45,260 nucleotides of DNA from contig JAIEOV010000039.1 of NCBI GenBank assembly GCA_019750135.1, positions 1-45,260 on the forward strand. The letters run 5' to 3'. This DNA comes from Reyranella sp. (GTDB taxonomy: Bacteria > Pseudomonadota > Alphaproteobacteria > Reyranellales > Reyranellaceae). Each line of letters opens with the position of its first letter. The first letter of the stretch is position 1. The notes beneath the pieces were generated by a model. That model ran no database searches and had not been told where the DNA came from. It saw only the letters and a list, made by a program, of their open reading frames with translations. The position numbers and the translations under genes are program-made. Positions 32,689-41,545 of this stretch are shown here, one piece after another.

Positions 32689-34379
32689 GACAAGACGTCC
32701 TTCTCGTGAAACTCTACGCCGCGGGTGACCTCGGCGGCGCTGCCCTGGTACTCGACGCGACGCAGCTGGTTGCGCCGGATCTTGCCGGAGATCGTCTTGG
32801 GCAGCTCTGTGACGAACTCCAGCCGGCGGATGCGCTTGAACGGCGCCAGCCGCTGGTGGGTGTATTCCAGGATCGACCGCGCGGTCTCCTTGTCGGGCGG
32901 CGTGCCGGCGGTCAGCAGGATATAGGCCTTCGGGATGCTGAGCCGGATGTCATCCGGAGTCGGCACGATGGCCGCCTCGGCGACGGCCTCATGCTCGATC
33001 AGCACGCTCTCCAGCTCGAACGGGCTGATGCGGTAGTCGGACGACTTGAAGACGTCGTCGGCGCGGCCGACGAAGGTGAGGTAGCCGTCGCCATCGAGGT
33101 TCGCTACGTCGCCGGTGCGATAGACCTTGTCGTTTGCGCCCGAGAGCTTGCCCTCGGCGTCGGCATAGCCCTGCATCAGGCCGGCCGGCCGATCCTCGTT
33201 GAGGTCGAGGCAGATCTCGCCCTCGTCGGTCGGCATGCCGTCGGCATCGAGCACCAGGATGCGATAGCCCGGCATCGGCCGCCCCATCGCGCCCGGCTTG
33301 ACCGTCTGGCCAGGGGAGTTGGCGATCTGTGCCGTGGTCTCGGTCTGGCCGTAGCCGTCGCGGATGGTGAGGCCCCAGGCCTCCTGGACCTTGTTGATGA
33401 CCTCGGGGTTCAAGGGCTCGCCTGCGCCGCAGACCTCGCGCAGGGAAACTTTTGCGGCGCCAAGGTCTTCCTGGATCATCAGGCGCCACACCGTCGGCGG
33501 CGCGCAGAAGGTCGTGACCTTGCAGCGCTCCAGCACGCCTAGAAGCGCCTTGGCGTTGAACGGCGCCTGGTTGACCATCAGCACCGTGGCGCCGGCGTTC
33601 CACGGCGCGAAGAAGGTGCTCCAGGCATGCTTGGCCCAGCCCGGCGAGGAGATGTTGACGTGCACGTCGCCCGGCTGCAGGCCGAGCCAGTACATCGTCG
33701 AGAGCGAGCCCACCGGATAGCTGCGATGGCTGTGGCGCACCAGCTTGGGCTTGGCCGTCGTGCCCGAGGTGAAATAGAGCAACAGCGGATCGTCGGCATT
33801 GGTCGTGCCGTCGGCCTTGAACTCCGTCGGGCACTTGTAGGCGTCGCCGAGCGACAGCCAGCCGGCGGCGGGCCTGGCGCCGATAGTGACGAAGGTCACG
33901 CCGTCACGCGGCAGGCCGGCGCATTTGGCGACCTGGTCCTCGTCGGTGACAATCATGCGTGCGCGGCCGCGTTCGACGCGGTCCAGAAGCTCCTCGGTGG
34001 TGAGCAAGGTCGTGGCCGGGATCACGACGACGCCGAGCTTCATGGCGGCCAGCATGATCTCCCACAGCGGCGCCACATTGTTCAGCACCAGCAGCAGATG
34101 ATCGCCGCGCCTCAGCCCCTGCTGGTGCAGCCAGTTGGCGACCTGGTTGGAACGCTGCGACAGCTCGCCGAAGGTGAGCCTGGTTTCGCGCCCGCTCGCC
34201 ACGTCGACGATCCAGAGACCGCAGCGATCCTTGTTGGCGGCATTCGCCAGCTCGGCATCGAACCAGTCGATTGCCCAGTTGAACGGCACCGGATCGGGCC
34301 AGCGAAAGCCCGCCACCGCCTTGGCATAGTCGGTGCGGTTGGCCAGCAGGAAATCGCGGGATTCGCGAAAGGTGGGCAT
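32685..34379 (-). CDS. AMP-dependent acyl-CoA synthetase (ANL family)
   Basis: Encodes 564 residues. It activates a carboxylic acid to acyl-AMP and then acyl-CoA. The P-loop is TSGTTAKPK (about 204-212), then YGQTET, YRTGD and the C-terminal PKTISGKIRR with catalytic Lys near 533. The first ~60 residues (WPDPVPFNWAIDWFDAELAN) resemble medium-chain and aromatic acyl-CoA synthetases. ATG 34379 has GGAGG (34385-34389). The acid is unknown. It is first in a unit with MmgE/PrpD, its stop forming the TTGA start of that gene. Confidence 0.93.
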   Translation of the reverse strand: MPTFRESRDFLLANRTDYAKAVAGFRWPDPVPFNWAIDWFDAELANAANKDRCGLWIVDVASGRETRLTFGELSQRSNQVANWLHQQGLRRGDHLLLVLNNVAPLWEIMLAAMKLGVVVIPATTLLTTEELLDRVERGRARMIVTDEDQVAKCAGLPRDGVTFVTIGARPAAGWLSLGDAYKCPTEFKADGTTNADDPLLLYFTSGTTAKPKLVRHSHRSYPVGSLSTMYWLGLQPGDVHVNISSPGWAKHAWSTFFAPWNAGATVLMVNQAPFNAKALLGVLERCKVTTFCAPPTVWRLMIQEDLGAAKVSLREVCGAGEPLNPEVINKVQEAWGLTIRDGYGQTETTAQIANSPGQTVKPGAMGRPMPGYRILVLDADGMPTDEGEICLDLNEDRPAGLMQGYADAEGKLSGANDKVYRTGDVANLDGDGYLTFVGRADDVFKSSDYRISPFELESVLIEHEAVAEAAIVPTPDDIRLSIPKAYILLTAGTPPDKETARSILEYTHQRLAPFKRIRRLEFVTELPKTISGKIRRNQLRRVEYQGSAAEVTRGVEFHEKDVLS

Positions 34380-34524
34380 GCGTTCCTCCGTACGCCTACT
34401 TGTTACTCGGGAATCTGCAATTTCGCTACGAGTGAACACCAAGTGCATTTCGCACGTCCCGAATTCGCCAAATTGTTGGCGCCTAATCCCTTCGATGGCG
34501 AGGGGCCAGACAGGAGATCGTGCC

Positions 34525-35109
34525 GTGACGCATTTCGCCATTCCTGTTCGCATCGATGCTTTCGTGAACAACTATCCGACCTTCACCAAGACGCAGGTCA
34601 ATACAAAGGCCGGCCCCCGCATCGATCTAAAACTGAAGGACCCCGGCGGCTCGCTGGCGGGAGAGCTCGATGGCTGGGTCACCGGGCTCATCAACGAGAA
34701 CGCCAGCTACACGACGTGCTGCATTCAGATGTCGCATGCCATCAACGCGTCGTTCCTGCACGAGGACCAGACGAAGATGGTGGGCGAGCGGAGCTATCGT
34801 CGGCGGACCAATGGGTTTGCGATCAGGTCGGCGGCCAACAGGGTGTTCCGCTACATCGCCGCCGTCGATGAGATGAAGGACTTTCTCGACAACACCTTCG
34901 AAGAAGGCGTGGAGATCACCAGCCGGGCCGACATCGAGGACCAGCCGGGCATCGTCGTCTTCATGGGCCGCCAGACCTACGGCATCCATACCGAAATCTG
35001 GACGGGCGACAATTTCCACCAGGGTTTCATGCGGAACTACTTCGCCTCGTTGACCCGGCCGAAGGTGTGGTTCTGGAGCATCGGCGATCCCAACCTGATC
35101 GATATTTGA
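34525..35109 (+). CDS. Tae4-like peptidoglycan amidase (orphan)
   Basis: Encodes 194 residues from GTG 34525 (CAGGAG 34511-34516). The NlpC/P60-like core reads TTCCIQMSHAIN, aligning with the nucleophile segment of Tae4 amidases with Cys65, and YGIHTEIWTGDNF with His155, the catalytic His strand followed by Glu157. No signal peptide is visible, as for type VI effectors. No T6SS structural gene, VgrG, PAAR or recognisable Tai4 immunity gene is in the window. It diverges from the synthetase and is convergent with a small anchored protein six bases away. The family assignment rests on motif match by eye. Confidence 0.65.
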   Translation: MTHFAIPVRIDAFVNNYPTFTKTQVNTKAGPRIDLKLKDPGGSLAGELDGWVTGLINENASYTTCCIQMSHAINASFLHEDQTKMVGERSYRRRTNGFAIRSAANRVFRYIAAVDEMKDFLDNTFEEGVEITSRADIEDQPGIVVFMGRQTYGIHTEIWTGDNFHQGFMRNYFASLTRPKVWFWSIGDPNLIDI

Positions 35110-35115
35110 GAACAG

Positions 35116-35604
35116 CTATTCTCGAACCGGACTGCCTTCGAGCTTGAGCGGCGCGTCGGTCGCGGGCCGCGTCGGCTCATCGATCCTGAGGCATCCCGCC
35201 GTCAGGCCGTCGCCCGGCGCCTTGTCGGCGGGGGCGATGAACAGCGCGGTCAGCTTCATGTTGCCGGCGAGCATATGGGCCTCGCTCAGCCAGCGCGTTG
35301 CGCGGATCGAGTTGCCGCCCTTGTCGAGCCGCAGCCAGCCGCAGATCGTCGGGCGCTCGCCGGAGTTGTCGATGCGGACCCAGGCCGTGTCGGTGCCGGT
35401 GAAGGAGCCCGCATTGGAGGTGACGCGCCATTCGAACGGCACGGCGCGGTAGAGCTTGGCGTCGTCTGCCGACACGTCGATGTTGCCGACATAGTCGGCC
35501 TTGGCGAGCGAGGGATCGCGCAGCCAGCCCATGTGCACCGCAAAGCCGAACACCAGCAGGGCCGCGAACAGAGCCAGGATCACCCAGCGCGGAATCGACG
35601 GCAT
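35116..35604 (-). CDS. Small N-anchored protein, unknown function
   Basis: Encodes 162 residues. One hydrophobic helix (about 8-27, VILALFAALLVFGFAVHMGW) anchors the protein, with the remainder probably periplasmic. Two cysteines (TICGWLRLDKGG and TAGCLRIDEP) could form a disulfide. No family is recognised. It follows an SDR by 14 bases in the same direction, so it is probably the second gene of that operon. Its tail-to-tail position with the amidase raises but does not support an immunity role. Confidence 0.65.
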   Translation of the reverse strand: MPSIPRWVILALFAALLVFGFAVHMGWLRDPSLAKADYVGNIDVSADDAKLYRAVPFEWRVTSNAGSFTGTDTAWVRIDNSGERPTICGWLRLDKGGNSIRATRWLSEAHMLAGNMKLTALFIAPADKAPGDGLTAGCLRIDEPTRPATDAPLKLEGSPVRE

Positions 35605-35618
35605 GTCAGGCGTCCATC

Positions 35619-36383
35619 TCAGCCCAGGATGACGGTCATGCCGCCGTCGACCACCAGCGTATGGCCGCTCATGTAGGCGCCGGCGTCGGAGGCCAGCAGC
35701 AGCAGCGGACCGCGCAGGTCCTCGGGCTTGCCCCAGCGGTGCAGCGCCGTGCGCTGCTCGAGCATGGCGTTGAAGGCCTTGTTCTGCTGCAGCGGCACGT
35801 TGAGCTCGGTGCGGATGTAGCCCGGGGCGATGGCGTTGCAGGTGACGTGTGGGCCGTATTCGGCCGCCAGGTTCTTGGTGAGCCCGATCAGGCCGTGCTT
35901 GGCCGCGACATAGCCCGCCACCGTGGCGCGGCCGAGGATGCCCATGATCGAGGAGATGTTGACGATGCGGCCGTACTTGCGCGCCAGCATGTGGCGGCCG
36001 ACCTCGCGCGCCAGCATGAACTGGGAGACGAGGTCGGTCTCGATCGCGGAGCGGAAGGTGTCGGTCGAGGTGTCGACGATCGCCTCGCGGTAGATGATGC
36101 CGGCATTGTTGACCAGCGCGTCGATGCGGCGGTGCTTCTTGATGATGCTCGCGACCTGCTCGCGGACGGCGGCTTCGTCCGTGATGTCGAGCGGCGTCAC
36201 CTCGGCCTTGCCGCCTTTGCGCTTGATGGCGCGCGCCGTGACCTCGAGCTCTTTCACCGTGCGGCCGGCGCACAGCACCGTGGCGCCCGCGGCCCCCAGG
36301 GTCAGGGCCATGTCGCGCCCCAGCCCGCGCGAGGCGCCGGTCAGCAGCACCACGCGGTTCTTCATCGAAAAGAGGTCGGCCAT
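35619..36383 (-). CDS. SDR family oxidoreductase (classical, gluconate dehydrogenase-like)
   Basis: Encodes 254 residues. It has TGASRGLGRD, LVNNAGIIYRE, YVAAK as the catalytic YxxxK and the ending SGHTLVVDGGMTVILG. The sequence resembles gluconate 5-dehydrogenase/FabG-type SDRs, but the substrate is not certain. The next gene on the other strand starts 80 bases away (36464), so the space holds divergent promoters. Confidence 0.9.
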   Translation of the reverse strand: MADLFSMKNRVVLLTGASRGLGRDMALTLGAAGATVLCAGRTVKELEVTARAIKRKGGKAEVTPLDITDEAAVREQVASIIKKHRRIDALVNNAGIIYREAIVDTSTDTFRSAIETDLVSQFMLAREVGRHMLARKYGRIVNISSIMGILGRATVAGYVAAKHGLIGLTKNLAAEYGPHVTCNAIAPGYIRTELNVPLQQNKAFNAMLEQRTALHRWGKPEDLRGPLLLLASDAGAYMSGHTLVVDGGMTVILG

Positions 36384-36463
36384 GCCCTGTCCGTGTTCTG
36401 CCGTTTTGCCTTCGGGCCTGATCCTAGCCTATGAAAGGTGGCAGGAGATATCCGGAGGAACAC

Positions 36464-37264
36464 ATGGCGAAATCGGGCAAGGTGGCGATCGTGACGGGCT
36501 CGGCGACCGGGTTGGGCGCCTCGTGCGCGATCGACTTGGCGGAGCGCGGCTGGAACGTCGTCATCAACTACACCAAGAGCAAGAAGGAAGCCGACGAGAC
36601 GTACGAGGCGGTCAAGGCCAAGGGTGTCGAGGCGATCCTGGTGCAGGCCGACATGGGCCAGGACTCCGATTGCAAGAAGCTGGCGGCCGAGACCCTGAAG
36701 AAGTGGGGCCGCATCGACGGCCTGGTGAACAACGCCGGCACCACCAAGTTCCAGAACCAGGGCGACCTCGACGGCGTGACGCCCGAGGACTTCGACCGCA
36801 TCCTTCGCGTCAACGTCACCGGCCCCTACATGATGAGCCGTGCCGTCTTCCCGACCATGAAGAAGCAGTGGGAGGAGAAGCAGGAGCGCGGCTCGATCGT
36901 GAACATCTCCTCGATCGCGGGCGTGATGGGCGTCGGCAGCTCGATCCCCTATGCCTGCTCCAAGGGGGCGCTCAACACGCTCACCCTGACGCTGGCCCGC
37001 TGGTTCTCGCCGTCGGTGCGCGTCAACACCGTGTGCCCGGGCTTTATCCAGACGCGCTGGCTGCTGGGCGGCATGGGCGAGGAGAACTACAACAAGCTGA
37101 AGCAGAGCCAGGAGCAGACCGCGCCGCTGCGCCAGGCCGGCACGCCCGAGCAGATGGCCGAGGCGGTGATGTTCTTCCTGACCAGCGCATCGAACATCAC
37201 CGGCGAGTTCCTGATCGTCGACGCCGGCATCCACCTCGCCAGCCTGCCGATGAAGGCGCGGTAG
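36464..37264 (+). CDS. SDR family oxidoreductase (classical)
   Basis: Encodes 266 residues from ATG 36464, supported by GGAGGA (36454-36459). It has TGSATGLGAS, LVNNAGTTKF, the catalytic YACSK and the ending TGEFLIVDAGIHL. The fourth residue of the Rossmann loop is Ala (TGSATG), which is tolerated. Substrate unknown. It is convergent with a GST gene seven bases downstream, too close for a terminator. Confidence 0.9.
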   Translation: MAKSGKVAIVTGSATGLGASCAIDLAERGWNVVINYTKSKKEADETYEAVKAKGVEAILVQADMGQDSDCKKLAAETLKKWGRIDGLVNNAGTTKFQNQGDLDGVTPEDFDRILRVNVTGPYMMSRAVFPTMKKQWEEKQERGSIVNISSIAGVMGVGSSIPYACSKGALNTLTLTLARWFSPSVRVNTVCPGFIQTRWLLGGMGEENYNKLKQSQEQTAPLRQAGTPEQMAEAVMFFLTSASNITGEFLIVDAGIHLASLPMKAR

Positions 37265-37271
37265 CGGCGCC

Positions 37272-38069
37272 TCACGCCGCCCGCGCGTAAATCTTCTGCA
37301 GGTAGGGGCCGACGTCCGGCGCGAACGCCGGATGGGCGATCAGCCGGTTGAAATGGCTGGACGCGCTCGGGAATTGCTCACGCCACTGATCGTTCAGGAT
37401 CGGCGTGAGGCCGCGCATGGCGAGCGTCGGCCGATGGTGTCGCTCGTTCAGGAACAGGCAGAGCTCGGCCACGAAGCAGATGTCCGCCAGCGACAGCGTC
37501 TCGCCGACCAGGAAGTCGCGGTCGGGCTGCGGGGCCTGGTCGATGCCCGCGGCGTAGATCGCAAAGGCCTCCGCCGTCCGGGCATGGATGTCGGCGGCGA
37601 AGTCGGGGTCGCGCAGGGCCAGCAGGTAGATCTGCGAGTCTCGGGCGAAGACCAGGCTGGCGTCGAGGAAACTGTCGATGCGCGCGGCCTCGTACGGGTT
37701 GCTGCCGTAGAGCTTCGACCGCTTGCGGTCGAGCCGCGCCACCGCGCGCATTATGCTGTTGGATTCGAAGATGCCGGTCGTCCCGTCCGGGCTGAAGGCC
37801 GCGGGTACCGTGGCGAAGGGGTGGGCGGCCAGGAAGGCATCCGTCTTGACCAGCTGGCCACCCTTGAAACCGACTCGGCCGGCGCGTGGCTTGGTCCTGG
37901 CGCGATCGGCGTCGGACAGGGGACGGGCGTCGAAATCCCACAGCCAGTCCTTCAGCTCGGCGGGCTTGGCGCCGCGGATCTCGACATCGACGCCGCACAG
38001 GCGCGCGGCGATCGTCGCCTTCATGATCCTCGGGTTGGGCAGATAGGAGAAGATGCGGAGGTCGGCCAT
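37272..38069 (-). CDS. Glutathione S-transferase family protein
   Basis: Encodes 265 residues. It starts MADLRIFSYLPNPRIMKATIAARLCGVDVE (ATG 38069); ATG 38081 would add four residues and overlap the upstream SDR by seven bases. The N-terminal thioredoxin-like domain has ATVPAAFSPDGTTGIFESNSIMRAVARL with the ES motif, and the C-terminal helical domain has GETLSLADICFVAELCLFLN. The long insert at about 40-75 recalls EF1B-gamma-like GSTs. It is probably co-transcribed with the atypical SDR upstream. Confidence 0.88.
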   Translation of the reverse strand: MADLRIFSYLPNPRIMKATIAARLCGVDVEIRGAKPAELKDWLWDFDARPLSDADRARTKPRAGRVGFKGGQLVKTDAFLAAHPFATVPAAFSPDGTTGIFESNSIMRAVARLDRKRSKLYGSNPYEAARIDSFLDASLVFARDSQIYLLALRDPDFAADIHARTAEAFAIYAAGIDQAPQPDRDFLVGETLSLADICFVAELCLFLNERHHRPTLAMRGLTPILNDQWREQFPSASSHFNRLIAHPAFAPDVGPYLQKIYARAA

Positions 38070-38074
38070 GGTCC

Positions 38075-38776
38075 TCACCATTTCTCGCCGAAAGGGCGGA
38101 TCTCGACGTTGAACGACCAGGCGCTCCTGTCCTGGTGGATGACGTGCCAGACCTCGTCGGCGATGGCGGCCGGCTTGATGAAGAAGCCGTCGGGCGCGTC
38201 GGCATAGCGCTTGCGCGTCCAGGCGAGGTCGATCACCGCGTCGATGACGACATAAGCGACGTGGACGCCCTTGGGGCCGAGATCGCGCGCCATGGCCTCG
38301 GCCAGGATGCGCTGCGCCGCCTTGGTCGGCGCGAAGCCCGCGAAGTTCGGCCGGCCGCGCAGCGCCGACGTGTTCCCGGTGGCGACGATCGCGCCCTTGC
38401 CTGCCTGCACCATCGCCGGCGCGAGGCGGCGGGCGAGGTGCAGCAGCGCCATGGTGTTGACCTGGAAGTTGGCGTTCAGGACCTTGGGATCGATCTCCAG
38501 GAAGCTGCCCCAGGCGCCACCGACGGCGTTGTGCACCAGGACGGAGGGTTCGCCGAGCTGCTGGCGGACTGCCTCCAGGGTGGCGTCGAGCTGCGCTTCA
38601 TCGGTGACATCGCAGGCGAAGCCTTTCGCATTGGCAATCTCCCGCTCGAACGTCGCCAGCCGGTCCTTGGTGCGGGCCAGCATGGCGACGTCGTAGCCAC
38701 CGGCCGACAGGCGCCGGGCGATGGCACTGCCGGTGCCGGGACCGACACCGGTGACGAGGGCGAGGGGACGGCTCAT
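38075..38776 (-). CDS. Atypical SDR, catalytic Tyr replaced by Phe (A)
   Basis: Encodes 233 residues. The cofactor loop TGVGPGTG is complete, and LVHNAVGGAWG replaces NNAG. The catalytic YxxxK is FAPTK (Phe148, Lys152). The ending EIRPFGEKW is shared exactly with SDR B at 38935 and in form with SDR C at 42259. This agrees with the CDD subgroup of classical-like SDRs that lack the active-site Tyr (SDR_c10, from memory). It is unlikely to be a standard dehydrogenase. It diverges from SDR B across a 158-base gap. Confidence 0.85.
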   Translation of the reverse strand: MSRPLALVTGVGPGTGSAIARRLSAGGYDVAMLARTKDRLATFEREIANAKGFACDVTDEAQLDATLEAVRQQLGEPSVLVHNAVGGAWGSFLEIDPKVLNANFQVNTMALLHLARRLAPAMVQAGKGAIVATGNTSALRGRPNFAGFAPTKAAQRILAEAMARDLGPKGVHVAYVVIDAVIDLAWTRKRYADAPDGFFIKPAAIADEVWHVIHQDRSAWSFNVEIRPFGEKW

Positions 38777-38904
38777 GGCGGGCTCCAATCTCGGGTTCGG
38801 CCAAAGCTGCATGTGAAAAAAGCACGGATCAAACGCGCAAAACTCATGATAGTGCGAGCCGATTGCCTGCTGCGCGAATTGACAAGTGCTAAAAAGATAC
38901 TGAC

Positions 38905-38922
38905 AGTTGCGAAGCCGCAACT
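38905..38922 (+). promoter_or_regulatory. Dyad abutting the Shine-Dalgarno of SDR B
   Basis: AGTTGCG (38905-38911) pairs perfectly with CGCAACT (38916-38922) around AAGC, ending one base before AGGAGG (38924-38929). The 158-base divergent region (38777-38934) is poorer in GC than its flanks and contains TTGACA (38879-38884), but no -10 at proper spacing. An operator or a hairpin that masks translation is possible. Confidence 0.35.
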
Positions 38923-38934
38923 CAGGAGGAAGAA

Positions 38935-39678
38935 GTGGCAGCACGCAATGCGACGGCCGCCGTGATCGGTGCCGGCGACTTCATCGGCGGCGCCATCGCC
39001 AAGAAATTTGCCGCCGAAGGCTTCACGGTGTTCGCCGGCCGACGTAACGGCGACAAGCTCAGCACCCTGGTCGCCGACATCGAGGCGGCTGGTGGAAAGG
39101 TCTCGGCGCGCTCGCTCGATGCCCGCAAGGAGGAAGACATCACTGCCTTCCTGCAGGAGGCCGACCGGCACGCGCCATTGGAAGTCTGCATCTTCAACGT
39201 CGGTGCCAATGTCAACTTCCCCTTCACCGAGACGACCGAACGCGTCTTCCGTAAGGTGTGGGAGATGGCCTGCTACTCGGGCTTCCTGGCCGGCCGGGAA
39301 GCGGCGAAACTGATGTTGCCGCGTGGCAGGGGCGCGATCTTCTTCACGGGTGCGACGGCCAGCATGCGCGGCGGGGTAGGCTACGCCGCCTTCGCCGCGG
39401 CCAAGGCGGGCTTGCGCGCCGTGGCGCAGGCCGCCGCGCGGGAGCTCGGCCCCAAGAACATCCACGTCGCGCATCTCGTCATCGACTCCGGCGTCGATAC
39501 CGCCTGGGTGCGCGAGCGCATCAAGGAGCGCGAGGGTGCCGAGGCGCTGGCCAAACTGTCGCCCGACCGGCTGATGCGGCCCGAGGCCGTCGCCGACGCC
39601 TACTGGGCGCTCTACCAGCAGCCGCGCGACGCCTGGAGCTCGGAACTGGAAATCCGCCCCTTTGGCGAGAAATGGTGA
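38935..39678 (+). CDS. Atypical SDR, catalytic Tyr replaced by Phe (B)
   Basis: Encodes 247 residues from GTG 38935, with AGGAGG (38924-38929) five bases upstream. The cofactor loop is GAGDFIG (12-18), in which the middle glycine of GxxxGxG is Phe16. Phe153-x-x-x-Lys157 (FAAAK) replaces YxxxK, and the catalytic Ser position is also shifted. The ending EIRPFGEKW matches SDR A. It is a close paralogue of SDR C (42259): both share FTGATAS, GGxGxAAFAxAK and ARELGPKNIHVAHL. The isomerase-like gene begins three bases after the stop. Confidence 0.87.
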   Translation: MAARNATAAVIGAGDFIGGAIAKKFAAEGFTVFAGRRNGDKLSTLVADIEAAGGKVSARSLDARKEEDITAFLQEADRHAPLEVCIFNVGANVNFPFTETTERVFRKVWEMACYSGFLAGREAAKLMLPRGRGAIFFTGATASMRGGVGYAAFAAAKAGLRAVAQAAARELGPKNIHVAHLVIDSGVDTAWVRERIKEREGAEALAKLSPDRLMRPEAVADAYWALYQQPRDAWSSELEIRPFGEKW

Positions 39679-39681
39679 ACC

Positions 39682-40287
39682 ATGCCCAAGGTTGAGTTCC
39701 TGTTCGATTTCGGCAGCCCCAACGCCTATCTGAGCCACCTCGTCATCCCCGGGATCGAGAAGCGGCAGGGCGTGAAGTTCGACTACGTGCCAGTCCTGCT
39801 GGGCGGCGTCTTCAAGATGACCGGCAACCGCTCGCCCGGCGAGACCTACGCCGGCATCAAGAACAAGCCGGACTACCATCGGCTCGAGACCGAGCGCTTC
39901 GTGCGCCAGCATGGCATCACGCGCTTCAAGTCCAACCCCTTTTTCCCGGTCAATACGCTGATGACTATGCGCGGCGCGGTGGCGGCAAAGAAGCTCGGGA
40001 TCTTCGAGCGCTACGTCGACGAGGTCTATCGGCACATGTGGGCCGAGCCCAAGAAGCTCGACGATCCGGCGGTCCTGAAGGCCGCGCTGATCGAGTCGAA
40101 CCTGCCGGCCGACAAGCTGTTCGAGCTGGCGCAGACTCCGGAGGTGAAGGACGGCCTGCTGGCCGAGACCACGCGCGCCGTCGAGCGCGGCACCTTCGGC
40201 TCGCCCACCTTCTTCGTCGACGACGACATCTATTTCGGCAAGGACCGCCTGCGCGACGTCGAGGAAGCGATCGCCGCGAAGAAGTAA
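39682..40287 (+). CDS. DsbA-family isomerase/kappa-type GST (HCCA isomerase-like)
   Basis: Encodes 201 residues. It belongs to the group that includes 2-hydroxychromene-2-carboxylate isomerase and kappa GST, which use glutathione. Marks are FLFDFGSPNAYLSH (catalytic Ser in the FxFxSPxxY motif), RFKSNPFFPVNTLMTMRGAVAAKKLG, and the C-terminal GTFGSPTFFVDDDIYFGKDRL. No thioredoxin CxxC is present. NahD-type enzymes isomerise aromatic ring-cleavage intermediates, but this one may have another substrate. It follows SDR B as part of the same operon. Confidence 0.9.
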   Translation: MPKVEFLFDFGSPNAYLSHLVIPGIEKRQGVKFDYVPVLLGGVFKMTGNRSPGETYAGIKNKPDYHRLETERFVRQHGITRFKSNPFFPVNTLMTMRGAVAAKKLGIFERYVDEVYRHMWAEPKKLDDPAVLKAALIESNLPADKLFELAQTPEVKDGLLAETTRAVERGTFGSPTFFVDDDIYFGKDRLRDVEEAIAAKK

Positions 40288-40297
40288 TCGGGGGAAG

Positions 40298-41497
40298 CTA
40301 CTTCGGCAGGCGCACGACCTTCGCTTCGGCGAGGCGATCGACATCGGCCTGGCCGTAACCGAGCTCGGCGAGGATCTCACCGCCGTGCTGGCCGATTCCC
40401 GGCGCTGCCGAAGGTGCGCGCGCCGGCGTGCCTGAAAATTCCGCGGCGGGCTTTGCCTGGCGCACGCGGCCGATGCCGGGATGGTCGAATTCGGCGATCA
40501 GGCCGCGCGCCACGACCTGCTCGTTGTGCATCACCTCGCCGCGGCGCAGCACCGGTGCGCACGGCACGTCGGCGTCGTCGAGGCGCTTCAGCCAGTCGGC
40601 GGTGGTGCGCTTGGCGAGGATGTCGCCCATCAGGGGGATGCGCTCGGCGGCGTTGGCGGTGCGCGCGGCCGGCGTGTTGAACCTCTTGTCCTCGATCAGC
40701 GCCGGCTGCTCGACGGCGCGGCAGAAGCCTTGCCATTCGGAGTCCGAGATCGTGCCGGCGGTCATGTAGCCGTCGAGCGTCTTGAAGATCAGGTCGGGTC
40801 GCGCCTTGGGGTCGTTCGCCGCGGCCTCCTGGCCGACCACCGTGTACTGCATCATGGCTTCCGGCCAGAGATAGGAGATCATGGTGTCGAGCATCGCCAC
40901 CTTGATGTGCTGGCCGACGCCGGTCTTTTCCCGCGCGTACAGGGCCGACGCGACCGCCTGGGCGGTGAAAACCGAGGTGGTCTTGTCGGCCACGATGGTC
41001 CGGATCATCTGCGGACGCCCGGTCTCCGCATTGGACTGCACGTCGGCGAAGCCCGAGAGACCCTGGATGATGGGGTCGTAGATGCGCTTCTCGGCGTAGG
41101 GGCCGCTGTCGCCGGCGCCGCTGATCGAGACGTAGATCAGCCGCGGATTGAGCGCGCGCATGGCCGGTTCGCCGAGGCCCAGCCGCTCCATGACCTGCGG
41201 CCTGAAATTCTGCACCAGCACGTCGGAGCGGGCGATCAGCTTGCGCAGGACTTCGAGACCCTCGGGCTGCTTGAGGTCGATCGACAGCGAGCGCTTGCCG
41301 CGGTTGGTCGATATGAACAGGGCCGAGAACTGGCCGGTCGGGTCGATCGACTGGCGGCTGCGCCGTGTGATGTCGCCGCCCGGCGGCTCGACCTTGATAA
41401 CGTCGGCGCCCTGGTCGGCCAGGAACATCGTGGCGAACGGCCCCGACACCACGCTGGTGAGGTCGATGACCCGCACCCCCGACAACGGACCTGTCAT
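40298..41497 (-). CDS. CaiB/BaiF family CoA transferase
   Basis: Encodes 399 residues (class III CoA transferase). ATG 41497 gives MTGPLSGVRVIDLTSVVSGPFATMFLADQGADVIKVEPPGGD, with GGGAGG (41504-41509) in place. The conserved Asp that forms the acyl anhydride with substrate lies in IVADKTTSVFTAQAVASALYAREKTGVGQ. It should transfer CoA between acids or form CoA esters. The donor is unknown. It diverges from the HxlR regulator gene across 143 bases, typical of a regulated catabolic gene. Confidence 0.92.
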   Translation of the reverse strand: MTGPLSGVRVIDLTSVVSGPFATMFLADQGADVIKVEPPGGDITRRSRQSIDPTGQFSALFISTNRGKRSLSIDLKQPEGLEVLRKLIARSDVLVQNFRPQVMERLGLGEPAMRALNPRLIYVSISGAGDSGPYAEKRIYDPIIQGLSGFADVQSNAETGRPQMIRTIVADKTTSVFTAQAVASALYAREKTGVGQHIKVAMLDTMISYLWPEAMMQYTVVGQEAAANDPKARPDLIFKTLDGYMTAGTISDSEWQGFCRAVEQPALIEDKRFNTPAARTANAAERIPLMGDILAKRTTADWLKRLDDADVPCAPVLRRGEVMHNEQVVARGLIAEFDHPGIGRVRQAKPAAEFSGTPARAPSAAPGIGQHGGEILAELGYGQADVDRLAEAKVVRLPK

Positions 41498-41545
41498 GCG
41501 TCGCCTCCCGTTTCGTTTCAGCATGTATACTGACGACGGACGGGC

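Noticed and set aside
34333..34524. 64-residue N-terminal extension of the Tae4-like protein from 34333
   Set aside because: It overlaps the synthetase start in antisense, has no Shine-Dalgarno and no family similarity; GTG 34525 has CAGGAG at good spacing.
35116..35604. Immunity protein for the Tae4-like amidase
   Set aside because: It has an anchor and two cysteines, but lies on the other strand in an SDR operon and shows no Tai4 motif I can recognise; only its position suggests the link.
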